64,000 nucleotides of DNA from Merdibacter massiliensis (GCF_900155395.1 NZ_LT699728.1:186001-250000), one strand, 5' to 3'; shown: positions 26,611 through 36,239, numbered from the stretch's first letter. Made by a program: numbers and translations. The notes: generated by a model not told the origin, from the letters alone.

Positions 26611-29586
26611 TTATTTAGAAAGTTCTCTTTTCTTCCATAAAACGACTGCAATTCCTGCACTTAATACAGCCATTGTTACAAACATTCCGCCAAACATCGC
26701 AGCTGAAGTTTCTGGAGTTTCTGTGTTTGGTTTCGTTGTTTCTGTATTTCCGCTAGTCGGTGGAGTTGTAACCGGTTTGATCGCAATAGATTCATTTCCT
26801 GTCAGATAGCTTTCTGTTGCACCATCCACATATACTAATGCATAAGTAGAGAATCGATCTGTCTTAAAGCTGTACGTTCCATCTGCATTCTTAGTTAACG
26901 GCAATCTTGTGATTTCATCACCATGTACACGAATTACATAGAACTGACGTCCTTCTGTCTGCAATTCTGTCGGAATAGCAATAGATACGGTAATTTCTTT
27001 GCTTAACTGATTCAATTCACCAACAGTTGTTCCATCCACTTTTACCAATACATTGATATCCAAGTACTGTGCTACTGTTCCACTTGTTGCGCCGGCTTTA
27101 TCTTGCAAGTAAGATAATGCTGTTTCTACTGCAGTTATATCTTCGCTTGCAACTTTGTTTTCTTCAACTTTATTGATTACAAGTTCTGTTGTGATATCTT
27201 TTCCTTCTGTTACAGCTGTACTAACCGCATTAACTACTGTTTGTTCATTACCTGCAACATCTTTGATCTGCTCAACTGTATCTTTGATCACTTCTTGTGC
27301 AGCTGTTTGATCACCTGCAGTCAATCCTGCCTGTACCTCATCTTTATTTGTCGTATCGATTGCTGGTGTTTCAACTGTTACTTCGCTTACTGCATTTACC
27401 GTTACTGTACAACTTGCTTCAAAAGTTCCAGCTTTTACTGTGATTGTTGCTTTGCCTGGTGCTACTGCAGTTACTTTTCCATTTTCATCCACTGTAGCAA
27501 CCTTTGCATTATCTGTTGTCCACTCTAATGTTTCCACAGCACCTTCTGGAGCTAATGTAGCCGTCAATGTAGTCGTTTCTTTTTCATTTAATGTAACACT
27601 TGTTTTATCTAAAGCAACGCCTGTTGTTACTGGTACGATTTGATAACCAGTATCTGTCTGGATCAATTTTGTTCCTTCAACAATATACTTCGTCACATCA
27701 CTAGAGAATGTACCTCCTGTAATAGTAATATTATCTAGCGATTCATCGTTTCCACCGCTCATTTTTGCAATTACTTCATATTTCTCTCCGGCTTTAAATG
27801 TACCGCCATTGATCTTAAGAACGCCTTTATCCATATAATCATCGATTTTTCCATTTAAAACAACATTTTGTCCTGATGTAAATGAACCACCATTAATCAC
27901 TGTTTCATTCCAGTTAAGAACTGCGGATTGTGCAATGTTTTCAAATGTACCATCGTTGATTGTCAAGTTTCCATAATCGTCGTTTTTGATTGTGTTTAAA
28001 CCGCCAGAAAATTGACCGCCATTAATAATTAATGTAGATGGAAGAGCATTTATATTTTCTTTTCCGTTATACCATCCGTTTTCAATCATACTGGAATATT
28101 TTCCATCTTGAGTAACACTAACATCTTTATTGATCACCATGTTTCCATGATTTAAAAGTACATAATAGGAATTACCACCATTTTCCGTAGCACTGCTTCC
28201 GTTTTCTAAACTTCTTGTATAAGTTCCACTATCTAAAGTAGCAGTTGCTCCAACTTCATTATAAACAGCAGCTTTTCCATGAGTGATGTTATCTACTGTT
28301 CCTTCACCAATGATCTGCAAATCCCCTTGGTTATAAATCGTGTGATTAGATACATTTGTAATGGTATGACCATTTAAATCAATTACTACATTTGCATTAT
28401 TAGGTATGATAACATCTTCTGTTACATCATCTAGGAGAACTATAATACTTCCATCACCAGCATGATTAATTGCATCTTGTAATGTTACAAAGTCATATCC
28501 GGAAATTTCTGCGTTAAAATCCAACACTGTGCCTTTACCTGCCGCAGTATTTCCATCATAAAATAAAGCAGTTGAAGTGGCGTTTAACTCTCCTTCCCAA
28601 TATTCTGCTTGATTTTTTGAATCAAAAGTATAGGATGAAGAAGATTGCTCAACAACTTGTATTGTGTTATTCTCTAGTTTAATTCCTCCATTCACAACTT
28701 GACTACTTTTACCATAGCTTGCAATTGGTGCTACCATGAAATATCCGCTAAATGTACTATTTGTGATAGAGCAATTTTCATAAGAAAGCGTTGATTCTCC
28801 TAACAGGTTTCCAACAAAAGCGGAAGCTTTCTGCATGGCTAGTACATTAGCATTATCAATATTTACATTTTTTAATGTTAAAGATCCTCCATTCTGTGCA
28901 CCTACAATAACGGCAATCATACTGCTACCATATGTATTCACTACTTCGTCAAAAGGATTACAAATCGCTATACGAGCCCCATTAAAATTTAAATTTTGAA
29001 AAGTAATATCACAACAGTTATATCCAATGAAAGCTGAATCGTAATAACAATTTTGTCCATCTCCAGGCTTGCTGTCTTGATTTGGTCCTCTTACCCCCGT
29101 AGATGTTGTAAGTCCATTAATAGAATAACCATTTCCATCAAATACTGTACTTTGAAGAACTTTATTATTAGCAATCGAATATTTACCATCACTAGAGTAA
29201 GAAACAGTACCAGTGCAAATTGGTGTCCAATAATGTGCTGATAAATCTATATTAGAAGTTAAACAAACTGTATATCCAGAAAAATTTTTTCCTGCATTAA
29301 CTTCTTTTTCCCACCAAACCAATGCATCTGCACTACCAATTTCTACTTTTTTATTATTTTCATCTATAACATAATCAGTAGGTGTTTCAGTAATCACATC
29401 ATTCCAAAAGCTATCTAATGTATTAAATTTTTTTGTTTCATCTGAGTACCATGTTTCTGTATCTTGAATTCTAACTACAGAAGAACTGGAATTTTTTGCT
29501 TTTACATCAATTACATAACCCGAAGTAATTGAAAACAGCGAAAACACCATAAAAACTGATAGAAATAAACTCAATATTTTCTTCAT
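26611..29586 (-). CDS. Large surface protein A: beta-helix, Ig-like domain, C-terminal anchor
   Basis: Exported protein of 991 residues. A signal peptide (1-30) is followed by a long right-handed beta-helix-like part with repeated NGG-type turns (about 90-650), a bacterial Ig-like Big_2 domain (about 655-735, with VATVDENGKVTAVAPGKATI), a helical region and another beta domain. It ends in a PET motif, a hydrophobic segment and KKRELSK, which looks like a variant sortase or membrane anchor. The beta-helix suggests adhesion or glycan binding. Its paralogue lies 2.4 kb upstream. GGAGAGG precedes the ATG. Confidence 0.88.
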   Translation of the reverse strand: MKKILSLFLSVFMVFSLFSITSGYVIDVKAKNSSSSVVRIQDTETWYSDETKKFNTLDSFWNDVITETPTDYVIDENNKKVEIGSADALVWWEKEVNAGKNFSGYTVCLTSNIDLSAHYWTPICTGTVSYSSDGKYSIANNKVLQSTVFDGNGYSINGLTTSTGVRGPNQDSKPGDGQNCYYDSAFIGYNCCDITFQNLNFNGARIAICNPFDEVVNTYGSSMIAVIVGAQNGGSLTLKNVNIDNANVLAMQKASAFVGNLLGESTLSYENCSITNSTFSGYFMVAPIASYGKSSQVVNGGIKLENNTIQVVEQSSSSYTFDSKNQAEYWEGELNATSTALFYDGNTAAGKGTVLDFNAEISGYDFVTLQDAINHAGDGSIIVLLDDVTEDVIIPNNANVVIDLNGHTITNVSNHTIYNQGDLQIIGEGTVDNITHGKAAVYNEVGATATLDSGTYTRSLENGSSATENGGNSYYVLLNHGNMVINKDVSVTQDGKYSSMIENGWYNGKENINALPSTLIINGGQFSGGLNTIKNDDYGNLTINDGTFENIAQSAVLNWNETVINGGSFTSGQNVVLNGKIDDYMDKGVLKINGGTFKAGEKYEVIAKMSGGNDESLDNITITGGTFSSDVTKYIVEGTKLIQTDTGYQIVPVTTGVALDKTSVTLNEKETTTLTATLAPEGAVETLEWTTDNAKVATVDENGKVTAVAPGKATITVKAGTFEASCTVTVNAVSEVTVETPAIDTTNKDEVQAGLTAGDQTAAQEVIKDTVEQIKDVAGNEQTVVNAVSTAVTEGKDITTELVINKVEENKVASEDITAVETALSYLQDKAGATSGTVAQYLDINVLVKVDGTTVGELNQLSKEITVSIAIPTELQTEGRQFYVIRVHGDEITRLPLTKNADGTYSFKTDRFSTYALVYVDGATESYLTGNESIAIKPVTTPPTSGNTETTKPNTETPETSAAMFGGMFVTMAVLSAGIAVVLWKKRELSK

Positions 29587-29627
29587 CCTATTTCATCCTC
29601 TCCATATTGTTTACTTTATCTGAAAAT

Positions 29628-29656
29628 ATTATACCACCATCCCGTTCTTTTTACAA
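29628..29656 (-). promoter_or_regulatory. Promoter of surface protein A
   Basis: TTGTAA and TATAAT are 17 bases apart, with TG before the -10. The same arrangement stands before surface protein B. It lies after the leader terminator, so this gene can be transcribed independently of the leader. Confidence 0.8.
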
Positions 29657-30128
29657 TCACCATCTTCCTACGTTACATGAGCTTTTTTATTTTTTATACA
29701 GAAGAAAAGAGATGCCGGTCGGCATCCCTTCTCTTCTATAACCCTGAAGCTTTGTACCTTCTTCTGAACTTCCTGATCTTTTCGTATCTTTCACCTGCTA
29801 ATCAGTCTCATTCATTTCCTTTGCTTCAGAACCAATATCGTTCTTTTTTACTTTCTGCTTGAGGGAATCTCCTTCATCATCCTGTATTATGATCCCAGAT
29901 GAGCTCCTTTCCTCTCTTGCTTACTTGTTTCACGATATTGATTTTTAACAACTTCTCTCCTGCTTCTTTCTGTTTTTTTTTATAGTTTCCTTATTTTCCT
30001 TTTTCTCTAAGCATTCTTTGAGAAGCTGTGTTATAAGCTCTTTCTTTTGACACTTATACTATAGCACACTTCTTTTCTTTTTCGATCATTGTGGCAAATA
30101 TGGTCGCTTTACTGGTAAAAAAAGAAAA
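29651..30128 (-). repeat. 478-bp direct repeat, copy A (leader module)
   Basis: Almost identical to 35729-36206, with only scattered substitutions and compensating one-base indels. On the minus strand it starts with an extended -10 (TGCTATAGT, -10 at 30058-30063), then about 340 bases without a full gene, and ends with a terminator. Short open stretches exist, such as a TTG-started peptide of 24 codons with GGAGAG upstream, followed by two further frames interrupted by stops, which looks like decayed coding sequence. It explains the gene-free stretch upstream of surface gene A. Confidence 0.9.
29700..29733 (-). terminator. Terminator at the end of leader module A
   Basis: GATGCCG and CGGCATC arms with a two-base centre, flanked by AGAGAAG/CTTTTCT; T-rich on the minus strand. 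It lies between the leader's -10 and the surface gene, an attenuator-like position. Confidence 0.75.
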
Positions 30129-31961
30129 GAGGCTGTAACGAAATAGAAGATTTTAATTAAACGAATCTGTCTATTGAGGTTACGACCTCTTTTTTCTTTT
30201 CTTTACTTTGAAATTGTTTCAATTCTCCCAATTATCCCTGTTTTTTGGCATTATGAAAACACCTATTGTGGAAAACCCATCAACATTATTTATGCTTGTG
30301 CTTTTTTTCTTGTTTTTTTGTTATGATATTTCATCAGATTAAAGCCTACGCACACCAACAGGAACTCCATTTCTACATTTTTGATGCTTCTCCTATGTAA
30401 TCTGTCATAAGCATAATCTTCTTTTATCACTCCAAATGCTCCTTCGCTTTGTATGGATCTTTGCACTCGATGATGGATTCCTTCTTCGCTATTTAGTTTT
30501 TTTCTCGCTGTTCTTTCAAACTCCTCAAGTATCGGATTCACGCTTATCGTTCGATCTCCCTTGGCTTTCGTACATTGAGATTTGAGTGGGCAATCCGTGC
30601 ATTTGCCACAGCTGTGCGTTTGATTGATTCGATAATATTTGCTTCTCTTATCAACCGTTTCATTGATACAGCTAAATTCATGTCCTGCCGGGCAGATATA
30701 TCTTCCATTTCCATTTCTGTTCCAGTTTGATTTGATGAATGTTTTTTTCTTGTAGCTCGTTTCTTTTTCTTTTGAATACATCGTATATTTGATATAGGCT
30801 TCCATATCATTTTCTAAACAGAAGAAATAATTATCATAGGATCCATATCCTGCATCCGCTACTACTGTTTTAGGCATCCTGTTATAAAGTGCTCTGAATG
30901 TTTCAAGAAATTTGATAAATGTCTTTTGATCGGTTCTATCCTGATAGATACAAGCCAATTGGATATATTCGCTGCTTACTGCTATCTGTGCATTGTATCC
31001 TGCCTTGAAGATTCCTGTCTTCATGTAATGGTCCTCTTTCATGTGCATCATCGTTGCATCGTGGTCTGTTTTCGAACAGCTGTTTCTGTCAGGTCCGCAT
31101 AGTTCAATTCTTTCCAAACAGTTTTGCAGTGTTTCTTTGTATTTCATCAATTCATCATAATAACGCTGAATCTGGCTTTTTCGCTTACCTTTTCCATAAA
31201 TGAAAGTGATTCCCTCTTGTTCAACGATATGAAAAATTTGGTTAGCCATATTCTCTATGTCTTTTATTGTCCACTCCTCTTTTTGAGATGCTTCAATACG
31301 ATCACCCAGTTTCTTGACCCATTCGTTTAATCGAGTGAATATTTTATCTCTTGTTTTGATTGCGGTCTTTTTCCAGATGAAAGTAAACTTGTTGGCATTG
31401 GCCTCAAGCTTGGTTCCATCAATATAAACCGTATCATGATCAATTGACGGATCTAATATCTCAATTGATTCAAATATATCTCTAAAAATGAATTGGATGT
31501 CATATTTTAAATACTTTTGGATGAAACGATGAAATGCCATGTGACTTGGCGTTTCCTCCTGCATCAAGAACATGAAACGGATGTCCGTTCTACAGCTTTT
31601 TTCAATATCTCTTAGACTATAAATATGATTCATGAACGCAAACAGGATGACTTTGATCATCTTGAAGGGATTATATTCTTCACGCCCTCTGTGAGCAGGG
31701 TGATCAAGATATTTGTTCCAGTTGACTCCTTCCATCACTTCAAGAAAACTGTACACCGGATCAGAAGAATCGATCTTTTTTTCACAATCCAGTGGTAAAA
31801 TCATCTGAAATGCGGTATAATTCCTATTGCTCAAATAGGAATGATTTAGCTCTAACACTTCGATGTTTTTCATAGCTAAATTATACCAAAAAATGCATCC
31901 TTTCTCTTTCGAGATTAGATGCATTTTTTATTTTTGGCTATTCCTTATTCGTTACAGCCTC
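30129..31961 (-). mobile_element. IS1182-family insertion sequence
   Basis: Terminal inverted repeats GAGGCTGTAACGAA occur at 30129-30142 and, inverted, at 31948-31961. The element is 1,833 bp with one transposase gene. A plus-strand terminator (GAGGT/ACCTC plus T-run, about 30173-30195) sits inside the left end. It occupies the place where the terminator of surface gene B would be expected; no clear target duplication is seen. Confidence 0.85.
30290..31873 (-). CDS. IS1182-family transposase
   Basis: DDE transposase of 527 residues. The N-terminal DUF772-like domain (NPFKMIKVILFAFMNHIYSLRDIE) is followed by the catalytic core with YIDGTKLEANANK, VADAGYGSYDN and the zinc-binding CGKCTDCPLKSQC cluster, then RVQRSIQSEGAFGVIKED carrying the last acidic residue. 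The ATG at 31873 lies eight bases after a TGGTATAAT extended -10, so the message may be nearly leaderless. The frame is intact. Confidence 0.92.
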   Translation of the reverse strand: MKNIEVLELNHSYLSNRNYTAFQMILPLDCEKKIDSSDPVYSFLEVMEGVNWNKYLDHPAHRGREEYNPFKMIKVILFAFMNHIYSLRDIEKSCRTDIRFMFLMQEETPSHMAFHRFIQKYLKYDIQFIFRDIFESIEILDPSIDHDTVYIDGTKLEANANKFTFIWKKTAIKTRDKIFTRLNEWVKKLGDRIEASQKEEWTIKDIENMANQIFHIVEQEGITFIYGKGKRKSQIQRYYDELMKYKETLQNCLERIELCGPDRNSCSKTDHDATMMHMKEDHYMKTGIFKAGYNAQIAVSSEYIQLACIYQDRTDQKTFIKFLETFRALYNRMPKTVVADAGYGSYDNYFFCLENDMEAYIKYTMYSKEKETSYKKKTFIKSNWNRNGNGRYICPAGHEFSCINETVDKRSKYYRINQTHSCGKCTDCPLKSQCTKAKGDRTISVNPILEEFERTARKKLNSEEGIHHRVQRSIQSEGAFGVIKEDYAYDRLHRRSIKNVEMEFLLVCVGFNLMKYHNKKTRKKAQA

Positions 31962-33770
31962 TTCTTCCTTTGTTATTTAGAAAGTTCTCTTTTCTTCCAC
32001 AAAACAACTGCAATTCCTGCACTTAATACAGCCATCGTTGCAAACATTCCGCCAAACATTGCAGCAGCTGTTTCTGGACTTTCAGTGTTTGGTTTCGTTG
32101 TTTCTGTAGAAGATTGTGTTTCATTATTTGTTTTTGTACTAATAGTAAATTTCGTATCAGCACTGCCATTTGTTGAAACAATACTTAAAGTATGTGTACC
32201 TGCGCTTAATGTATTTAAGTATTCGATCTTTAAGGTAACAATTGTACTACCTTCTTTAACTGAATAATTTTGAGCATCAACTACTTTACCATCCACTAAG
32301 ACATTTTTAAAATCCTTAAATTCAGCATTTGATGTAAATGATAAACCATTTGTAGATCCTTGATTCCAAACAGCATTATTTCCGCTTATAATAATTGGAG
32401 CTTTTTCTTCTGGTGCTAATTTATCTAATATCACAGTCTTTGTATCTGTATACTCTTTTCCTTCAAATACTACTTTTGCAACATATGTAATGCTTCCTTC
32501 TTTTTCTACAGTTGGCTCAACTCTTGTTGAAGTAATCACAGCATCCATTCTAACTGTACTATCGCCATCCACGCAATCAAAAGAAGCAGTTGCTTTACTG
32601 TAATTATCAGTATTCCAATTGAAAGTAGGTTCTCCATATACACATACATGAACTGTTAACGTATCATCTTTTCCCACCGTTTCATTGTTGATGATCACTT
32701 CACCATCGCTATTATTTGTTACAACCACACCATTTGGAATATTAGAAAGAGTAATAGATCCATTTAATACTTGAATTTCTTTCATATCATTAGTTTTAGC
32801 AACGGTCTCTGCTAAAACATCTTGGTTTCCAACATAGTATGCAGTAGTATCTCCTGACAGCATGATCTGTGAAACGTCTGATGCAAGCATATCAGTAGGT
32901 ACAGCTACTGTTGATGTACAGTTTTTTATAGCCACTGAATATACAGTTGGATTACCGAAAGAACCGTCAAATGATCCGCCTTCAACAGTTAAAGATCCAC
33001 CTGTGCTACTGCCTTCACCAAAACCTAATATCACAGCTTTCGCAGCATTCTCATCAACAATAAAGTTACCACCGGTAATTACTGCATTGCCTTTGGCATA
33101 ATTTCCCCATGTTCCATTTGAAATCACAGCAGTATTTTCTTTAGTAGCAGTAAATGTACCACCGTTAATTTCCACTTTATTCCAGTTTTGAATAACTGAT
33201 CCGCTAGCTCTCTGTGATGTAAAGGATCCACCGTTTATAATCAATGAACCTCCTTCATCATTTTTTACAGAATTATAGCCTGCAGTATTAAACGTACCAC
33301 CATTGACCGTAAGGACTGGTTCCGCTTCATTTGTACCTTCTACATAATTATTTCTCTCATTATTTCCGCTATAACTATAGTATCCATTTTCTACTAAACT
33401 TGAAACATCAGCAGTATTTAAATTTTCTACAGCAACCCCATCGTATAAAGTCATTGTTCCATGATTGACAATTGTATACCAATTGGTTGCTCCATCTCTT
33501 GTATATTTTCCACCATTCAATACTGTATTTCCATTATTGAAAACAGAAGCACATCCTGCTTTACCAGCAATCACTTCTCCATCGCCATTAATGGTCAATG
33601 ATGCACCTTTTGCAACATAAATTGCATCTGCATCATTTGCAGTAATAGCATTGCCATTTAGATCAATAGTAACAGCTTTATCACTACTAATAACAATGCT
33701 CTCATTTACATTGATCTGGTCCCTGTCAAGTGGACATGTTTAATAAGTAAAAAGTCTTGCCCAATTAGTA

Positions 33771-34670
33771 TCATGCTGATTGGGCTTTGTTTTTTAGGGT
33801 CTCTTTATATTTTGCTATTTTTGGATTATATGCAATTGGATATTTTTTAGGTGCCTTATTATTGAACGCCTCCTCTCTTACTTCCATAGGAGCTTTGGAA
33901 TCGAATCTAGCTTGATAACGTCGATTGTTATAAAAATCAATGTATTTGCTAATTGCTTGAATTAAATCTTCCTTTGTATGGATCTCATACATTCGGTACA
34001 TCTCTGTTTTAATGATACCCCATAATCCTTCTGTTGGACCATTGTCTAAACAACAGGCTACCCTGGACATCGATTGTACCATTCCATAATTTTTCAATTT
34101 GTTCTGGAATAATGGACTGGTATATTGATATCCCCGGTCCGAATGAAATAGAGGATGTGTGTCAGGATATTTCTCAATTGCCTTATTAAGCGTATCGAAT
34201 ACAAGCGCATTATCATTTCGCTTACTGATTGACCAAGCTATGATCGAACGGTCATACAGATCTAAAAATGCACTAAGATATATTTTCTCTGTTGAATGCG
34301 GGACCTTGAATTCCGTTACATCCGTTGTCCATTTTTCATTCGGCTTTGACGCTTCAAATTCGCGGTGAAGTACATTCTCTACTGTTTGGTTTGCTTTGTT
34401 TGCCACTGTGCAGCACGTTCTTGTTCTCCTGATGGATGAATGTACATCCATGATTTTCATGATTCGATGGATCCGTTTTGTATTGTAGTGCCTGTCATAA
34501 TCGCGATTGATGTATAGGCGCATTCTGCGATATCCTAAGATACCACCGTATCTTTTATGGTAGCCTATGATGATTTCTGCCAATTCCATATCTTCCTGTT
34601 CATTGCTGGGTATGGAACGTTTCAGCCACTTATAGTATGCGGAACGCCTCGTATTCAAACGTTTGCACAT
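33771..34670 (-). CDS. IS3-family OrfB, integrase part
   Basis: Catalytic rve integrase domain, normally made as an OrfAB fusion by -1 frameshifting at 34775-34781; the open frame extends upstream to that site. From the first ATG it has 299 residues. The DDE triad is seen in WTTDVTEF, HSDRGYQY and DNGPTEGLWG. It starts with the HTH_21-like RRSAYYKWL motif. The frame is intact. Confidence 0.93.
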   Translation of the reverse strand: MCKRLNTRRSAYYKWLKRSIPSNEQEDMELAEIIIGYHKRYGGILGYRRMRLYINRDYDRHYNTKRIHRIMKIMDVHSSIRRTRTCCTVANKANQTVENVLHREFEASKPNEKWTTDVTEFKVPHSTEKIYLSAFLDLYDRSIIAWSISKRNDNALVFDTLNKAIEKYPDTHPLFHSDRGYQYTSPLFQNKLKNYGMVQSMSRVACCLDNGPTEGLWGIIKTEMYRMYEIHTKEDLIQAISKYIDFYNNRRYQARFDSKAPMEVREEAFNNKAPKKYPIAYNPKIAKYKETLKNKAQSA

Positions 34671-34714
34671 CCATTGAATACTGTAATCCTTCTTCTTGTG
34701 AAGTTCCTTGACTG

Positions 34715-35431
34715 CTAGGTATTTTGCTTCGTTTTTCGTCTTAGAGAAGATCGCCTCCTTTCGATTTCTTGTACTTTTTTTAATAGATCGATCTCCATCT
34801 CCTTTTCTCTAAGCAGACGTTCAAGTATCCTGACCTTACGCTTTAATATTTCGTTATCGCTGAGCTCCTCATTCCTCTTGTGCTGTCCACGACGATCGAC
34901 AAGTCCGTCTTCTCCATATGACTGATATTTCTTGACCCACTGATAGACCTGCGTATAAGAGACATCGAATACCTCGGCTGTTTGTTTATAGTTGTTCCCG
35001 TGTTCCAGACAATGATTTACGATTTCCATGCGTTCTGCCAGCGTTGTCTTTCTAGTGCGATCTTTCATATATACCTCCGGCTTAGGATCATAATCCTTAA
35101 GCTCTTCGAGGTCATTATACTTCTTGATCCATTTTCTTAGGGTAGTAGATGAAGGAATTTTATATTTAATTATCAGATCATTAATGGTACCTTCTTTGTT
35201 GAAATAAGCTTCCACCACTTGTTGCTTAAACTCTTTCGTATAGGTTGCATTATGTAAACTTGTCTGTAAACCACTTACACCATTTGCCTGATACATCTTT
35301 GACCATAGTCGTATAACGGTTACACCAACATCAAATTCTTGAGACAGTTCTCTTACACTTTTCTTTCCACCTAAATACTGTTCACAAATATTCGCTTTTT
35401 GTTCAACTGATAATTTTGGTTTTCTCCCCAT
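34715..35431 (-). CDS. IS3-family OrfA, DNA-binding part
   Basis: Protein of 238 residues with two or three helix-turn-helix units (RELSQEFDVGVTVIRLW, TAEVFDVSYTQVYQWVKKY) that bind the IS ends, and a C-terminal leucine-zipper-like helix (ILKRKVRILERLLREKEME) for multimer formation. This long OrfA is the IS150-type arrangement. The ATG at 35431 follows GGAGGTGGG. Confidence 0.92.
   Translation of the reverse strand: MGRKPKLSVEQKANICEQYLGGKKSVRELSQEFDVGVTVIRLWSKMYQANGVSGLQTSLHNATYTKEFKQQVVEAYFNKEGTINDLIIKYKIPSSTTLRKWIKKYNDLEELKDYDPKPEVYMKDRTRKTTLAERMEIVNHCLEHGNNYKQTAEVFDVSYTQVYQWVKKYQSYGEDGLVDRRGQHKRNEELSDNEILKRKVRILERLLREKEMEIDLLKKVQEIERRRSSLRRKTKQNT
34775..34781 (-). promoter_or_regulatory. 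Programmed -1 frameshift site of the IS3 transposase
   Basis: Seven A residues (A AAA AAA in the OrfA frame) followed by G. OrfB lies in the -1 frame, which stays open from here through the integrase domain. This is the standard slippery heptamer of IS3 elements. Confidence 0.8.
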
Positions 35432-35705
35432 AGAAAAATCCCACCTCCATAGAACCACGTTTATTTATTTCGTGTGTCCACTTTAGTGGGATCATATCAC
35501 ATCTTTTAATAACTTAATTTTAGTAGCATTTGAATCAATAGCTGATTGCAAGGTATCAAATTCTTGTTCACCATCACTTGCTACTGGTTCATTTGCCGCC
35601 AGTACAGGTGACATTAAAGTGAATATCATAAAACCCGATACTAATAAACTTAACAACTTCTTCATTTTTTTCATCCTTTCTGTATTACTTACTGTATCTA
35701 AAATC

Positions 35706-35734
35706 ATTATACCCCTACCTCATTTTTTTTACAA
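35706..35734 (-). promoter_or_regulatory. Promoter of surface protein B
   Basis: TTGTAA and TATAAT, 17 bases apart, in the same relative place as before surface protein A although the spacer and flanks differ; conservation of only the two boxes supports function. Confidence 0.8.
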
Positions 35735-36206
35735 TCACTATCTTCCTATGTTATATGAGCTTTTTTCTTTTTTTATAGACAAAAGAAAAGAGATGCCGAT
35801 CGGCATCCCTTCTCTTCTATAACCCTGAAGCTTTGTACCTTCTTCTGAACTTCCTGATCTTTTCGTATCTTTCACCTGCTGATCAGTCTCATTCATTTCC
35901 TTTGCTTCAGAACCAATATCGTTCTTTTTTACTTTCTGCTTGAGGGAATCTCCTTCATCATCCTGTATTATGATCCCAGATGAACTCCTTTCCTCTCTTG
36001 CTTACTTGTTTCACGATATTGATTTTTTAACAACTTCTCTCCTGCTTCTTTCTGTTTTTTTTTACAGTTTCCTTATTTTCCTTTTTCTCTAAGCATTCTT
36101 TGAGAAGCTGTGTTATAAGCTCTTTCTTTTGACACTTATACTATAGCACACTTCTTTTCTTTTTCGATCATTGTGGCAAATATGGTCGCTTTATTGGTAA
36201 AAAAAG
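35729..36206 (-). repeat. 478-bp direct repeat, copy B (leader module)
   Basis: Second copy of the module at 29651-30128, in the same orientation before surface gene B. One substitution changes a TAG to CAG inside the longest open stretch, so the decayed frames differ between copies. The -10 TATAGT is kept, as is the terminator. It accounts for the gene-free stretch between surface gene B and the PPi-PFK gene. Confidence 0.9.
35781..35812 (-). terminator. Terminator at the end of leader module B
   Basis: GATGCCG and CGGCATC arms (two-base centre AT instead of GT), T-rich on the minus strand. The one changed base is in the loop, leaving the stem intact. Confidence 0.75.
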
Positions 36207-36227
36207 AGAACAGCTTTCACTGTTCCC
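36199..36227 (-). terminator. Terminator of the PPi-PFK gene
   Basis: GGGAACAG and CTGTTCTC arms, six-base loop, seven T residues on the minus strand. The hairpin matches the one after surface protein A, so it belongs to the duplicated unit. Confidence 0.85.
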
Positions 36228-36239
36228 TATTTTTCTTTA

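Larger units (their letters stand above)
33717..35495 (-). mobile_element. IS3-family insertion sequence
   Basis: Imperfect terminal repeats: TGGTCCC...AAGTGGACA at the left and, inverted, TGATCCC...AAGTGGACA at the right (16 of 20 matching). A three-base target duplication (GAT on the coding strand of the host gene; 33714-33716 and 35496-35498) flanks it. It encodes OrfA and OrfB in overlapping frames. It splits surface gene B. Confidence 0.9.
31973..35665 (-). pseudogene. Large surface protein B, split by an IS3 element
   Basis: Paralogue of surface protein A. The first part (35665-35496) encodes a signal peptide and 30 more residues; the rest (33716-31973) continues with beta-helix repeats, Ig-like domains and a C-terminal anchor nearly identical to A (AAMFGGMF, KKRELSK). 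Removing 33717-35495 and one copy of the duplicated GAT joins both parts in frame (K-D-V-I-N-V-N-E), giving about 637 residues. The large fragment has in-frame ATGs but no signal peptide, so export is lost. The real start is the ATG nine bases after AAAGG. Confidence 0.88.

Noticed and set aside
27241-27643. Cys-rich plus-strand frames opposite surface protein A
   Set aside because: Their odd composition is the mirror of the Thr/Val/Asn-rich repeats on the coding strand.
29651-36206. CRISPR-like or satellite repeat array
   Set aside because: The two 478-bp copies are long paralogous leaders, not short spaced repeats, and no cas gene is present.
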